Positions 35,842 through 46,304 of a stretch of DNA of 64,000 nucleotides are shown here, piece after piece. The notes under the pieces are model-generated. The model made no database searches. It was not told the DNA's origin and saw nothing but the letters and a program-made list of their open reading frames with translations. Position numbers and translations under genes: made by a program. The stretch's first letter is position 1, and every line of letters starts with the position of its first letter. The DNA is from Sulfuritalea sp. (GTDB lineage Bacteria > Pseudomonadota > Gammaproteobacteria > Burkholderiales > Rhodocyclaceae), in contig JAOTRV010000002.1 in the NCBI GenBank assembly GCA_030247575.1, positions 1 through 64,000 of the forward strand. Direction: 5' to 3'.

Positions 35842-36369
35842 TCATTCCGGTACATCCCAGTCATCGACGACGAGCTTGAATTCGACGTCCTCGCGGCGCG
35901 CTTCGATCACCCGCAGGAGTCGGTGCTGGCGATATGCCGAAGTCTCGCTGACCGCCACGTGCCAGCCGTCCATCTCGCCGCTCAGGGCCGGACGGGCGCC
36001 GCGCAGCCAATCGGCCATGGCTTCCAGCGGCAGCGGTGTGCCGAAGATGCGCTGCGCCAGTTGCGGCAGGCTGTCGGCGGCGATGACCGCCTGATTCGGC
36101 TGCTTGAGACGCGCGCCGCTCGCATCGCGCGCCAACTCGGCGATACCCTGCCCCAGCGGCGTCATGAGCAGCACGACGTCGCTGTCCGGGACGCGGTCCC
36201 AGCGAAAGCGCAAATGATCGCGACGGTCGCCCTGGCGCACCGAAATCCGCCCTTCGGCGGAAAAACGCTGCAGCGGGGGGCCGAGGGTCTGCGCCGCATC
36301 GGATACCTCCTGAAGTTCCGCGCAGGCCCCCAGCAGCATGGCGATCAGGCAAAACAGCCAGGCTCTCAA
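35842..36369 (-). CDS. lolB: Outer-membrane lipoprotein insertion factor LolB
   Basis: A 175-residue lipoprotein that receives lipoproteins from LolA and inserts them in the outer membrane. The signal peptide ends in the lipobox LLGAC. RFSAEGRISVRQGDRRDHLR and VLLMTPLGQGIAEL follow the family pattern, and the C-terminus is slightly short. The likely start is TTG at 36369, overlapping the stop of the upstream TPR gene (TTGA). No ATG precedes the signal peptide in frame except within unrelated coding sequence. Confidence 0.85.
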   Translation of the reverse strand: MRAWLFCLIAMLLGACAELQEVSDAAQTLGPPLQRFSAEGRISVRQGDRRDHLRFRWDRVPDSDVVLLMTPLGQGIAELARDASGARLKQPNQAVIAADSLPQLAQRIFGTPLPLEAMADWLRGARPALSGEMDGWHVAVSETSAYRQHRLLRVIEARREDVEFKLVVDDWDVPE

Positions 36370-38078
36370 GGAAGGAATCGCTTGATGGTCGAGGTCAGCG
36401 CTTCGTTGCTCGGATGGGCCTTGCTTGCCTCGCGCCACACTGCCTGTGCCTCGTCGCGGCGGTCGAGGGTCCACAGCACCTCGCCGATGTGGGCGGCAAT
36501 CTCGGCATCCGGCCTCTGTGCATAGGCCTTCTGCAGGGCTGCCAGAGCCTCGGCGCGCTTGCCCTGACGGAACAGCACCCAACCCTTGCTGTCGAGAATG
36601 AAGGGGTCGTCCGGCGCCAGCGACAAGGCCTTGTCGATCAACTGCTCGGCTTCGTCGAGGCGCAGATTGCGGTCGGCCAGCGAGTAGCCGAGCGCGTTGT
36701 ATGCCTGCGCCGAATCCGGCCTGAGGACGATCAGGCGCCGCAGGTGGCGCTCCAGGACGTCGACGTAGCCGAGCTTCTCGGCCGTGAGCGCGGTTTCGTA
36801 AAGGATCTCGGGCTGATCCGGCTGCACTTCCAGCATCTTGGCAAGAAAGGCATAAGCCTCGGCGTGACGCCCGGCGTCGCGCAGCAGCTGGGCTTCGGCC
36901 ACCACCAGCCGGCTCTCGCCCGGTGCATTGTTTCGCGCAGCCGCCAGCCGCGCGCGCGCCTCGTCGAGCTTGTTCTGGCGCAGCAGCGCCTGGGCGGCCC
37001 GCACCTTCGCCGGCAGGGCATGTTCGCCGGCGGCGACCTGGTCGTACCAGCGCAAGGCGTCCTCCGGGCGCCCGGCCTGGTCGGCGATCTGCCCAAGATA
37101 GAAGCGGGCCGGATCGAGGTCGCCGCGCCCGGCTTCGACGAAACGCCTGAGGTGCTGCTCGGCCTCGGCGGAATCGTTGACCTGCAGCGAGAGTATCCCT
37201 ACCGCATAAAGCATGTCCGGATTGTTCGGATTGGCCGACAACAGGCGACGAAACTCGCTACGCGCCGCTTCGTAGCGCTTTTCGCTGACCAGCCCACGGG
37301 CATAGGCCAGGCGCGCTTCCTGGGCTTCGGGATTGGCCGCCAGCCAGCCTTGCAGGAACTCGAGCTGCGCAGCGCCCTTGGGCAACAGTTCCGCCTTGAA
37401 CAATGCAGCCAGCTCCCAGGCCGGACGCAGTTCCAGGGCCTGACCGATTTCGCTGAGCGCGCGCACGCCGTCTCCCGTGCCGACCGCCGCTTGGGCGCGC
37501 ACCAGATGGGCTTCGGCAAGGCTGAGATAAGGCTGGGTCAGCTGTTCCAACAGGCGCTGCAGCGCCGGCTTGTCCGGGTAGCGGGAGAAGGCGCGCACCA
37601 TGCGGACCAGGGCGTCGCCGACGCGCGGGCCTTCCGCTTCCAGATCGCGGGCGAGGCTGGCGGCCAGTTCCTCGAGGCGACCGCTGGCGAGCAGCAGCGT
37701 CGATTGCATCTGCCTGGCCTGCTGCGACTCTGGCTCGATGGCGAGCCAGAGCCGGGCCGCCTCCAGCGCGGCATCATACTGGCGCGCATGAAAGGCAATC
37801 TCCGCGGCACGCCGCACGACTCGGGGGTCGCGCGTATTCCTTGCCAGGTCAAGATAGGCGCCGGCCGACAACGCGAACTGCCCTCGCTGGGCGGCGAGTT
37901 CCGCGAGCAGGAACTGGTAGAGGATCTGCCCGGTCATTTCCTGTTTCGGCAGGCGGTCCTGTTGCGTCGCCGGCACCGGCGACGCAACAGGGGGATGCGG
38001 CACGACGGGCGCCTGCGCCCGCGCGCAGGCACCCGCCAGCATGAGGGAGAGCGCAAAGGCGGAGGAAAAACGGTTCAT
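36366..38078 (-). CDS. TPR-repeat lipoprotein-like protein upstream of lolB
   Basis: A 570-residue exported protein. A signal peptide (FALSLMLAGACA) may end in a lipobox cysteine. A proline/alanine/valine-rich linker follows, then about a dozen tetratricopeptide repeats (for example YDAALEAARLWLAIEPESQQ, LPKGAAQLEFLQGWLAANPE, SLADRNLRLDEAEQLIDKAL). The start at 38078 begins directly at the signal peptide. TPR-lolB-ispE is a common betaproteobacterial order. The protein is probably periplasmic or anchored in the outer membrane, but its partner is unknown. Confidence 0.85.
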   Translation of the reverse strand: MNRFSSAFALSLMLAGACARAQAPVVPHPPVASPVPATQQDRLPKQEMTGQILYQFLLAELAAQRGQFALSAGAYLDLARNTRDPRVVRRAAEIAFHARQYDAALEAARLWLAIEPESQQARQMQSTLLLASGRLEELAASLARDLEAEGPRVGDALVRMVRAFSRYPDKPALQRLLEQLTQPYLSLAEAHLVRAQAAVGTGDGVRALSEIGQALELRPAWELAALFKAELLPKGAAQLEFLQGWLAANPEAQEARLAYARGLVSEKRYEAARSEFRRLLSANPNNPDMLYAVGILSLQVNDSAEAEQHLRRFVEAGRGDLDPARFYLGQIADQAGRPEDALRWYDQVAAGEHALPAKVRAAQALLRQNKLDEARARLAAARNNAPGESRLVVAEAQLLRDAGRHAEAYAFLAKMLEVQPDQPEILYETALTAEKLGYVDVLERHLRRLIVLRPDSAQAYNALGYSLADRNLRLDEAEQLIDKALSLAPDDPFILDSKGWVLFRQGKRAEALAALQKAYAQRPDAEIAAHIGEVLWTLDRRDEAQAVWREASKAHPSNEALTSTIKRFLP

Positions 38079-38176
38079 CGGCGCGGCACCTGACGGGACA
38101 CTGCTGTCAAACCCTGCTGTCACATACAATGCGGCGATGTTAGCAGTTTCGCCAGTTGTTTCGCACGAGTCCCGGC

Positions 38177-39001
38177 ATGCCTGAACTGCCCGAGGTCGAG
38201 GTCACCCGTCGCGGCATTGCGCCGACGCTGACCGGCAACCGCGTCTCCGGCGTGATCGCCCGTACGCCGGCGTTGCGCTATCCGCTGCCGGAGCGTCTCG
38301 ACCGGACGCTCGCCGGATCCCGTCTGACGATGGTCGCACGTCGCGGCAAATACCTGTTGCTGAACTTCGGCCACGGCCATCTGCTGATCCACCTCGGCAT
38401 GTCCGGCAGCCTGCGGCTGGTGCCTGCCGGTCTCCCCGCCGAAAAGCACGATCATTTCGATCTGGTGTTCGCCGTCAGGAGAGGATCGGTGGCGTTGCGG
38501 CTGCGGGACCCGCGTCGCTTCGGCGCCATTCTCTGGCTGCCGGGTGACCCGCTCGAACATCCCCTGCTGGCAGTACTCGGCATCGAGCCGCTGACGGATG
38601 CCTTCAGTGCCGCATGGCTCAAGGACGAACTCGCCGGCCTCTCGGCTGCGATCAAGCCGACCCTGATGGACGGCCATCGCGTGGTCGGCATCGGCAACAT
38701 CTATGCATCGGAGAGCCTGTTCCGCGCCGGGATCGATCCGCGTGCCGCAGCCGGCAGGATTTCGCTGAAACGCCTGGAGCGGCTGGTGCCCGCCATCAAG
38801 GCAACCCTGGCTGCCGCGATCGACGCCGGCGGCAGCAGTCTGCGCGACTTCATCCATTCCGACGGCAGTTCGGGCTATTTCCAGCAGCAGTATTTCGTCT
38901 ATGGCCGCAGCGGCCAACCCTGCCTGGTCTGTGGCAACCCGGTCAGGGAACTACGGCAGGGCCAGCGCGCAACCTTCTTCTGCCCGCGCTGCCAGCGCTG
39001 A
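38177..39001 (+). CDS. mutM: Formamidopyrimidine-DNA glycosylase
   Basis: A 274-residue base-excision repair enzyme that removes 8-oxoguanine and nicks the strand. The start [13 protein letters not shown] supplies the catalytic proline and glutamate. [20 protein letters not shown] is the helix-two-turn-helix, and the zinc finger [13 protein letters not shown] closes the protein. It is divergent from the TPR gene across 98 bases. Confidence 0.97.
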   Translation: MPELPEVEVTRRGIAPTLTGNRVSGVIARTPALRYPLPERLDRTLAGSRLTMVARRGKYLLLNFGHGHLLIHLGMSGSLRLVPAGLPAEKHDHFDLVFAVRRGSVALRLRDPRRFGAILWLPGDPLEHPLLAVLGIEPLTDAFSAAWLKDELAGLSAAIKPTLMDGHRVVGIGNIYASESLFRAGIDPRAAAGRISLKRLERLVPAIKATLAAAIDAGGSSLRDFIHSDGSSGYFQQQYFVYGRSGQPCLVCGNPVRELRQGQRATFFCPRCQR

Positions 39002-39028
39002 GCGAGCAGCGGCGCGGCGGGCAGGCGC

Positions 39029-40330
<1,302 letters not shown>

Positions 40331-40333
40331 GAT

Positions 40334-41623
40334 TCAGTCGGCGGCAACAATGACCGTGACAAGATTCTCGGCCTTCACGTGGCGGGCAAAGGCGGCTTTG
40401 ATCTGCTCGACGGTGACGGCTTTCACCTTCGCCGGAAAGTCGTCGAGGTAGGTCAGCGGCAGGTCGTAGAAACCGATGGCGGAAAGGTAGCCGAGCAGCT
40501 TGGCGTTGCTGTCCATGCGCAGTGCCAGGCCGTCGACCAGGTTCTTCTTCGCCGCCGCCAGTTCCTTCGGTGTCGGCCCTTGCGCGATGTAAGCAGTCAG
40601 CACCTCATCCACCACCTTGAGCGCGTCGCCGACCTGCTCGCGCTTGGTCTGCAGGCCGATCTCGAACGGACCTTCGAGCTTGCGCGGCGCGAGGTAGGAA
40701 TACACGCTGTAGGCATAACCGCGCTTCTCGCGGACTTCCTTCATCAGCCGCGAAACGAAGCCGCCGCCGCCGAGCGTGTAGTTGCCCACCAGCAGCGGAA
40801 AATAGTCGGCGTCGCTGCGCCGGATGGCCGGCAGGCCGACGTGCACATGGCTCTGCGCCGCCGGATGGGCGATCCTGGTCGTGCCGCGCTGCGGCTTGGT
40901 CACCGGCGGCGGCACGAGTTCCGCACCACCCGGCGGCAGCGCTTCGGTCAGACGCTGGGCGATGGCCTCGGCCTCGGCCCGCGACACGTCGCCGATGATG
41001 GAAACGATGGCGCCCCTGGCGCCGTAATGCCGGCGGTGAAACTCCACAAGTTCGTCGCGGGTGACGGCCCCCACGCTTTCGACGGTGGGACTGACGCCAT
41101 AGGGATGGCCGGGATAGATCGCCGCCGCGAAGCGCTTGCCGGCGATGGCATCGGGCCGGGTTTCGGCTTCCCGGATGGCGGCGATGGTGCGCCCCTTTTC
41201 GCGCTCCAGCACCGGCTGCGGAAAAGTCGGCGCCGACAGCACGGCGCGCATCAGATCGAGCGCGGCCTCGCGCTCGGGCTTGGCCGATAGCGTGCGCAGG
41301 CTGACGCTGGCGCGATCGCTATCGACCCCGCCGCCGAGCCTTGCGCCGATATCGACCAGGCGTCCGGCGATGTGCTCTTCGTCCAGATCGGCCGCGCCGG
41401 CCTCCAGCAGACCCCGGGTCAGGCCGGCAAGCCCCGCCTTGGCGACGGGCGCGAACACGGAACCGGCGGCGAAGTCGAGCTGCACGTCGAGAATAGGCAG
41501 CACGCGCGTCTCGACGAAATACACTTTGGCTCCGGAGGGAGCGGTCCAGTGCTCGATCTTGACCCCGGCAAAGGCGAGCGTCGAGCTCAGGAACGAGAGC
41601 AGAACAAAAATCAGGTTGCGCAT
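40334..41623 (-). CDS. M16-family peptidase, non-catalytic subunit
   Basis: A 429-residue exported protein with a signal peptide ending near AFAG. It has the M16 fold, but the zinc-binding HxxEH is missing: the corresponding stretch reads LLEAGAADLDEEHIAGRL. The substrate-binding R/Y pair typical of the partner chain (GGGGFVSRLMKEVREKRGYA) is kept. It shares one base of its ATG with the stop of the catalytic gene (TGATG). Bacterial M16B enzymes often work as such heterodimers. Confidence 0.9.
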   Translation of the reverse strand: MRNLIFVLLSFLSSTLAFAGVKIEHWTAPSGAKVYFVETRVLPILDVQLDFAAGSVFAPVAKAGLAGLTRGLLEAGAADLDEEHIAGRLVDIGARLGGGVDSDRASVSLRTLSAKPEREAALDLMRAVLSAPTFPQPVLEREKGRTIAAIREAETRPDAIAGKRFAAAIYPGHPYGVSPTVESVGAVTRDELVEFHRRHYGARGAIVSIIGDVSRAEAEAIAQRLTEALPPGGAELVPPPVTKPQRGTTRIAHPAAQSHVHVGLPAIRRSDADYFPLLVGNYTLGGGGFVSRLMKEVREKRGYAYSVYSYLAPRKLEGPFEIGLQTKREQVGDALKVVDEVLTAYIAQGPTPKELAAAKKNLVDGLALRMDSNAKLLGYLSAIGFYDLPLTYLDDFPAKVKAVTVEQIKAAFARHVKAENLVTVIVAAD

Positions 41624-42987
41624 CAGTGCCTCACTGTTCCGGAGGGTTTCCTCGGTTTGCTTTGTTCGACAGGCTGCGGATCGAGCACGGCAATGCTCAA
41701 GGTGTCGTCCGTGAAGTATTTCTTCGCCACGCCTTGCACCTCTTCCGCGGTAACGGTCTTGATCTTCTCCAGCAGGGTGTCGATGTCGCGCCACGAAAGA
41801 CCGGCCGCCTCGATGCCGCCGATCTCCATGGCCTGCGCCATCAGCGAGTCGCGCTTGTAGATCTGCGCGGCGATGGACTGGGTTTTGACCCGAGCGAGCT
41901 CCTCCGCCGAAATGCCTTCGTCCTGAATGCGCTTGATCTCGGCGCGCAATGCGGCTTCCAGTTCGGCGATGGTCTTGCCTTCCGCCGGCTGTCCGTCGAG
42001 GACGAAGTTCGCTTCGCCGCGCAGCGTGGCATCGTAGCCGGCGCCGGCCGACTGCGCCACGCGGCTGCCGCGCACCAGATTTTTTGCGAAGCGCGAGGCG
42101 TCGTGGCCGTCGAGCACCGCCGCCAGCACGTCGAGCGCATAGGGGTCGCGATCCTTCTGCACATCGCGCAGCTTGGGCGCCTTCCACGCCATGGCGAGGT
42201 AGGGAAGCTTGGCCGGCGCCTTGACGCTGACGCGACGAACGCCGCCCTGCTCGGGCTCGTTCTGCGGCTTGCGTTCCGGCAGGGCATGCGACTTCAGCGG
42301 ACCGTAGTACTTCCGTGCCAGACGGAACACCTCGCGGTGATCGACGTCGCCCACCACGACCACATAGGCGTTGTTCGGCGCATACCACCGCTTGTACCAG
42401 TCGCGCGCATCCTGCCAGGTCATGTGCTCGAGGTCATCCATCCAGCCGATGATCGGTCGCCGGTAGGGATGCGCCTGGAATATCGTCGCATTCAGCGCCT
42501 CATACACCCTGGAATGCGGATTGTCGTCGGTGCGCAGCCGCCGCTCCTCCATCACCACCTTGATCTCGGCAGCGAACTCCTTCGCGTCGAGCGTCAGGTT
42601 GGCCATGCGATCGGCTTCGAGTTTCATCATTTCGGGCAGCGCGGCCTTCGGCACGATCTGGAAATAGGCCGTGTAGTCGCGGCTGGTGAAGGCATTGTCA
42701 CGGCCCCCGGCTTCGGCCACGCGCTTGTTGAATTCGCCCGAGGGCAGGTTTTTGGTGCCCTTGAACATCAGGTGCTCCAGCACATGGGCGACGCCCGAGG
42801 TACCGTCCTTTTCGTCCATGCTGCCGGCGCGGTACCAGACCATGTGCACGGCGGTCGGCGCACGCGGGTCTTCCTTGACGACGACGCGCAAGCCGTTGGC
42901 GAGCCTGGTTTCAAAAGGGTTTGCAAGAGTCGACGCTGGCGGCACGGCGAAAGCCAGCACAGCGCAGGCGGCAAGCAGTGGTTTCAT
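41623..42987 (-). CDS. M16-family zinc metallopeptidase, catalytic subunit
   Basis: A 454-residue exported peptidase. The zinc motif HVLEH (HxxEH) is in GTSGVAHVLEHLMFKGT, and the downstream glutamate is in VVMEERR. The signal peptide (LLAACAVLAFAV) runs straight into PPASTLANPF, which is a copy of the dispersed repeat at the signal-peptide/mature junction. It probably degrades short peptides in the periplasm together with the next gene's product. It is divergent from ftsY. Confidence 0.93.
   Translation of the reverse strand: MKPLLAACAVLAFAVPPASTLANPFETRLANGLRVVVKEDPRAPTAVHMVWYRAGSMDEKDGTSGVAHVLEHLMFKGTKNLPSGEFNKRVAEAGGRDNAFTSRDYTAYFQIVPKAALPEMMKLEADRMANLTLDAKEFAAEIKVVMEERRLRTDDNPHSRVYEALNATIFQAHPYRRPIIGWMDDLEHMTWQDARDWYKRWYAPNNAYVVVVGDVDHREVFRLARKYYGPLKSHALPERKPQNEPEQGGVRRVSVKAPAKLPYLAMAWKAPKLRDVQKDRDPYALDVLAAVLDGHDASRFAKNLVRGSRVAQSAGAGYDATLRGEANFVLDGQPAEGKTIAELEAALRAEIKRIQDEGISAEELARVKTQSIAAQIYKRDSLMAQAMEIGGIEAAGLSWRDIDTLLEKIKTVTAEEVQGVAKKYFTDDTLSIAVLDPQPVEQSKPRKPSGTVRH
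42923..42952 (-). repeat. Dispersed PAST/VDAG repeat, copy 6
   Basis: Core GAGTCGACGCTGGC preceded by GCAA and followed by GGCACGGCGAA. It is inside the M16 peptidase gene, which reads it as AVPPASTLA at the end of the signal peptide. Confidence 0.75.
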
Positions 42988-43138
42988 GGCGGGTCTGGTG
43001 GTTTGTACGATTGAACGATGGAGTTTCAGGAAACGGCCGCCCGCTCTGGCGAGCGTCGTGCCGGAACCAAAAAGGGCTTCTGTTAAAATCTTCAGTTCGC
43101 GCATCTTAGCGCGGCTCCTGCCTCCGACCGCATTCCGC

Positions 43139-44110
43139 ATGTTTGGTTTCCTGAAAACGAAGGATGACCCCGCCACCCCGGCGACACCGGCGCCACGCGC
43201 TTCGTGGACCGAACGCCTCAAGGCCGGCCTGTCCCGCACCCGCGCCACCCTCAACACGCCGCTGACCGAGCTTTTCAGCCGGGCGAAGATCGACGACGAG
43301 CTGCTCGAGGATCTGGAAACCACACTGCTGATGGCGGATTGCGGCGTCGAGGCGACGCACTGGCTCTTGGCGGAACTCAAGGCCACGGTCAAGAAGGACA
43401 AGCTGGAGACCCCTGTCCAACTTCGCGCGGCCCTGGCGCAAAGCCTGCAAGCCCTGCTCGCACCCCTCGAGCAGCCGCTGGACGCCGGCGGTCATCAACC
43501 CTTCGTGATCATGATCGCGGGCGTCAATGGCGCCGGCAAGACCACGTCGATCGGCAAGCTGGCCAAGCATTTCCAGGGCCAGGGCATGAGCGTCCTGCTC
43601 GCCGCCGGCGACACCTTCCGCGCCGCCGCCCGGGAGCAGCTGACGGCATGGGGCGAAAGAAACGGCGTCACCGTCATCGCGCAGGAATCCGGCGATCCGG
43701 CGGCAGTGGTGTTCGATGCGATCAACGCCGCCCGCGCGCGCAAGATCGACGTCGTGCTGGCCGACACTGCGGGCCGCCTGCCGACGCAATTGCACCTGAT
43801 GGAAGAAATCGCCAAGGTGCGCCGCGTGATTCAGAAGGCCCATGACACGGGACCGCACGAAGTGCTGCTGGTGCTCGACGCCAACATCGGCCAGAACGCC
43901 GTGCAGCAGGTCAAGGCCTTCGACAAGGCGATCGGCGTCACCGGCCTGGTCGTCACCAAGCTCGACGGCACCGCCAAGGGCGGCGTGCTTGCCGCGATCG
44001 CCCGCCAGTGCCCGAAGCCGGTGCGCTTCATCGGCGTCGGCGAAGGCATCGACGATCTGCAGACCTTTCGCGCCGGCGAGTTTGTCGAGGCGCTGCTGGG
44101 GCCCTCCTAG
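43139..44110 (+). CDS. ftsY: Signal recognition particle receptor FtsY
   Basis: A 323-residue SRP-type GTPase of the inner-membrane targeting pathway. It has a short acidic/proline N-terminus instead of the long enteric A domain, then the N domain and G domain. Motifs are GVNGAGKTTSIGKLAKHFQG (G1), DTFRAAAREQL, DTAGRLPTQLHLMEEIAKV and TKLDGTAKGG. It begins the ftsY-ftsE-ftsX-orf-rpoH series. Confidence 0.97.
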   Translation: MFGFLKTKDDPATPATPAPRASWTERLKAGLSRTRATLNTPLTELFSRAKIDDELLEDLETTLLMADCGVEATHWLLAELKATVKKDKLETPVQLRAALAQSLQALLAPLEQPLDAGGHQPFVIMIAGVNGAGKTTSIGKLAKHFQGQGMSVLLAAGDTFRAAAREQLTAWGERNGVTVIAQESGDPAAVVFDAINAARARKIDVVLADTAGRLPTQLHLMEEIAKVRRVIQKAHDTGPHEVLLVLDANIGQNAVQQVKAFDKAIGVTGLVVTKLDGTAKGGVLAAIARQCPKPVRFIGVGEGIDDLQTFRAGEFVEALLGPS

Positions 44111-44757
44111 TGATCCGTTTCGACCGCGTGTCCAAGCGCTATCCGCCGGGCGTCGATGCACTTTCCGACCTCAGCTTCGAAGTGGCGGAACGCGAGATGG
44201 TGGTTGTCGGCGGTCATTCGGGCGCCGGAAAATCGACGCTGCTGAAACTCATTGCGGCAGTGGAGACCGCCACCCGCGGCACGGTTCTGGTCGGCGGCCA
44301 GAACGTCAGCGGGCTTGCTCGTTCGGCCCTGCCCTACCTGCGGCGGCGCATCGGCATGGTGTTCCAGGACCAGAAGCTGCTGCTCGATCGCAACGCGTTC
44401 GAGAACGTCATGCTGCCCCTGTCGATCGCCGGCTTTCCGCCCAGGGAGGCCGCGCAACGCGTGCGCGCGGCGCTGGACAAGGTCGGTCTGGCCAGCCGTG
44501 AAAAGGCGCTGCCGGTGATGCTGTCCGGCGGCGAACAACAACGCCTGGCGATCGCCCGCGCCGTGGTCAATCGACCGAGCATGCTGCTGGCCGACGAACC
44601 GACCGCCCATCTGGACAACGAAACCGCGGCAGACGTGGCGCGCATCTTTCACGAGTTCCATGACGTCGGCGTCACGGTATTGATCGCCACCTACGCCGGC
44701 GACCTGTTTCCGGGGGCGCGGCGCCTGCAACTCGACCACGGAAAGCTGGTGCCGTGA
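44110..44757 (+). CDS. ftsE: Cell division ATP-binding protein FtsE, with altered H-loop
   Basis: A 215-residue ABC ATPase that with FtsX controls peptidoglycan hydrolases at the septum. Walker A GHSGAGKST (35-43), Q-loop Q86, signature LSGGE (138-142) and Walker B LLADEPTAHLD are intact. The switch histidine of the H-loop is tyrosine 195: VTVLIATYAGDL where FtsE proteins normally have ATHD. The codon is TAC. The start is GTG, overlapping the ftsY stop; the end overlaps the ftsX GTG. Confidence 0.95.
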   Translation: MIRFDRVSKRYPPGVDALSDLSFEVAEREMVVVGGHSGAGKSTLLKLIAAVETATRGTVLVGGQNVSGLARSALPYLRRRIGMVFQDQKLLLDRNAFENVMLPLSIAGFPPREAAQRVRAALDKVGLASREKALPVMLSGGEQQRLAIARAVVNRPSMLLADEPTAHLDNETAADVARIFHEFHDVGVTVLIATYAGDLFPGARRLQLDHGKLVP

Positions 44758-45653
44758 GGGTCTGGCTCGCCCATCATCTGGAAGCCGTGCGGCTGGCATT
44801 GCGCCGACTGTCCGCGGCGCCGCTGAACACCCTGCTGTCGTTGCTGGCCATCGGTGTCGCGCTGGCCCTGCCGGCGGGAGGCCAGATGCTGCTCGGCAAC
44901 GCGCTGCATCTGGCCGACACGACCTCTGCGGTGCCGCAGATTTCGGTCTTCATGGCGGCCAATGCCGACCGGCGGATGGCAACGGAAATCGAATCGCGCC
45001 TGGGCAAGTACGGCGGCGTGAAGCAGGTGCAGTTTGTGTCGCGGGAAGATACCTTGACCCGAATGAAAGCCAACCCGGGATTGCGCGACGTGATCGAAGC
45101 CCTGCCGGGAAATCCGTTCCCCGATGCGTTCGTCGTCACCGCCACGGATGACCGCCCCGAGACCATGGAACAACTCGCAGCCGAGTTCCGTCAATGGCCG
45201 AAGGTCGAGCATGTGCAGCTCGATTCCGCCTGGGTGCGTCGCCTCGACGCCCTGCTCAAGCTCGGTCGCACGGCCGTCATGCTGCTTGGCGCGCTGCTCG
45301 GCGCCGGACTGATTGCCATCATCTTCAGCATCATCCGCATGCAGGCGCTCACGCATCGTGCGGAAATCGAGGTGAGTCAGTTGCTTGGCGCCACGGATGG
45401 CTTCGTCCGGCGGCCGTTCCTCTACTACGGCTGCCTGCTCGGGCTCGGTGGCGGGGTCGTGGCGTGGTTGCTGGTGTCTGCCGCGGCACTATGGCTGCGC
45501 GCGCCCCTGAGCGAACTGGTGCGACTGTATGACCTGACGCTGGTGCTCGAAGGTCTCGACGCACGTGACTCTGGCCTGCTGCTGGGCTTTGCCGCCGGTC
45601 TCGGCTGGCTGGGAGCGATGATCTCCCTGAGGCAACATTTGAGGCAGGGCTGA
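44754..45653 (+). CDS. ftsX: Cell division protein FtsX
   Basis: A 299-residue membrane protein with four helices. The first is at about residues 24-44. A large periplasmic domain (QISVFMAANADRRMATEIES onward) lies between helices 1 and 2, and the last three helices are in the C-terminal half. The cytoplasmic VSQLLGATDGFVRRPFLYYG contacts FtsE. The GTG start overlaps ftsE by four bases. Confidence 0.94.
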   Translation: MRVWLAHHLEAVRLALRRLSAAPLNTLLSLLAIGVALALPAGGQMLLGNALHLADTTSAVPQISVFMAANADRRMATEIESRLGKYGGVKQVQFVSREDTLTRMKANPGLRDVIEALPGNPFPDAFVVTATDDRPETMEQLAAEFRQWPKVEHVQLDSAWVRRLDALLKLGRTAVMLLGALLGAGLIAIIFSIIRMQALTHRAEIEVSQLLGATDGFVRRPFLYYGCLLGLGGGVVAWLLVSAAALWLRAPLSELVRLYDLTLVLEGLDARDSGLLLGFAAGLGWLGAMISLRQHLRQG

Positions 45654-45729
45654 GGGGAAAAACCCACATAGCGTGTGGCCCGGCGGCATCCAATGGATTG
45701 CAACGGGCTATTCGGGAGATAATACGCAT

Positions 45730-46107
45730 ATGAGTGAAGAACAACCGATCGAACAGCCTCCCGTCGAATCCGTACCCAACGATCCGCCAGCAGCGGAGCC
45801 GGTACGCAGCGAACCACCTCCCCCAGATCCGCGTCGCCGATTGCGCGAGCTTTTGGCGATACCGGACCACCAGCGCACCGACGCGATATGGGACGAGATC
45901 ATTGAACTCGAGATTTGCCTGGCGCCAGGCAACCGTGTCGCGCCGGGCGGACAAGCCGAGCAACCCGGGCGACGCCAGGGTTCGGGGCAGGGCCAGGGAC
46001 GGCGACCCGAACAGGCACGTCGCCAAGATGCGACACCCGGAGCCAAACCGGCGAAGCGCTTTTTCAAGAAGTCGAAGCGGCCTCCCGGCAGCCAGCCGAA
46101 AACCTGA
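45730..46107 (+). CDS. Small basic low-complexity protein of unknown function
   Basis: A 125-residue protein with no recognised domain. It has a proline/glutamate-rich start (SEEQPIEQPPVESV), a short folded-looking middle (LRELLAIPDHQRTDAIWDEI), and a long glycine/glutamine/arginine tail ending in lysines (AKRFFKKSKRPP). GATAAT lies 13 bases before the ATG. The compositional shift suggests a nucleic-acid or ribosome contact, but this is a guess. It lies between ftsX and rpoH. After it, 46108-46253 holds no gene. Confidence 0.6.
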   Translation: MSEEQPIEQPPVESVPNDPPAAEPVRSEPPPPDPRRRLRELLAIPDHQRTDAIWDEIIELEICLAPGNRVAPGGQAEQPGRRQGSGQGQGRRPEQARRQDATPGAKPAKRFFKKSKRPPGSQPKT

Positions 46108-46253
46108 GGATTGTCCCCGCGGCGACCGCACGGGAAGATAGATTGGTCGTATTGCCGCCGGCGCCGATCAAAGCCGTATCGGCTTCCGCTCGTGTTCCCT
46201 TTTTACGAAAAGGGACAATTCCCCACTAAATTTGTCGGGAACTTCCTCCAGCC

Positions 46254-46280
46254 TTAGCACTCTTAGTTCGAGAGTGCTAA
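46254..46280 (+). promoter_or_regulatory. CIRCE operator overlapping the rpoH promoter
   Basis: TTAGCACTC, nine bases, then GAGTGCTAA: a perfect nine-plus-nine match to the CIRCE inverted repeat bound by HrcA. TTAGCA (46254-46259) and TAATAT (46277-46282), 17 bases apart, form a plausible -35/-10 pair laid over the two arms, so HrcA binding would block the promoter. AAGGAGG follows 14 bases before the rpoH ATG. Confidence 0.93.
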
Positions 46281-46304
46281 TATTGCGTTTAAGGAGGTCG
46301 TACC

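Noticed and set aside
38824-38840. IDAGGSS in MutM as a repeat copy
   Set aside because: This stretch is a conserved MutM motif, and the nucleotide flanks do not match the repeat.
43479-43497. LDAGGHQ in FtsY as a repeat copy
   Set aside because: Only eight bases (GACGCCGG) match, and the diagnostic GAGT flank is missing.
46197-46214. TCCCTTTT/AAAAGGGA hairpin after the small gene at 45730 as a terminator
   Set aside because: The stem is mostly A-T with no T run beyond it; evidence is too weak to call.
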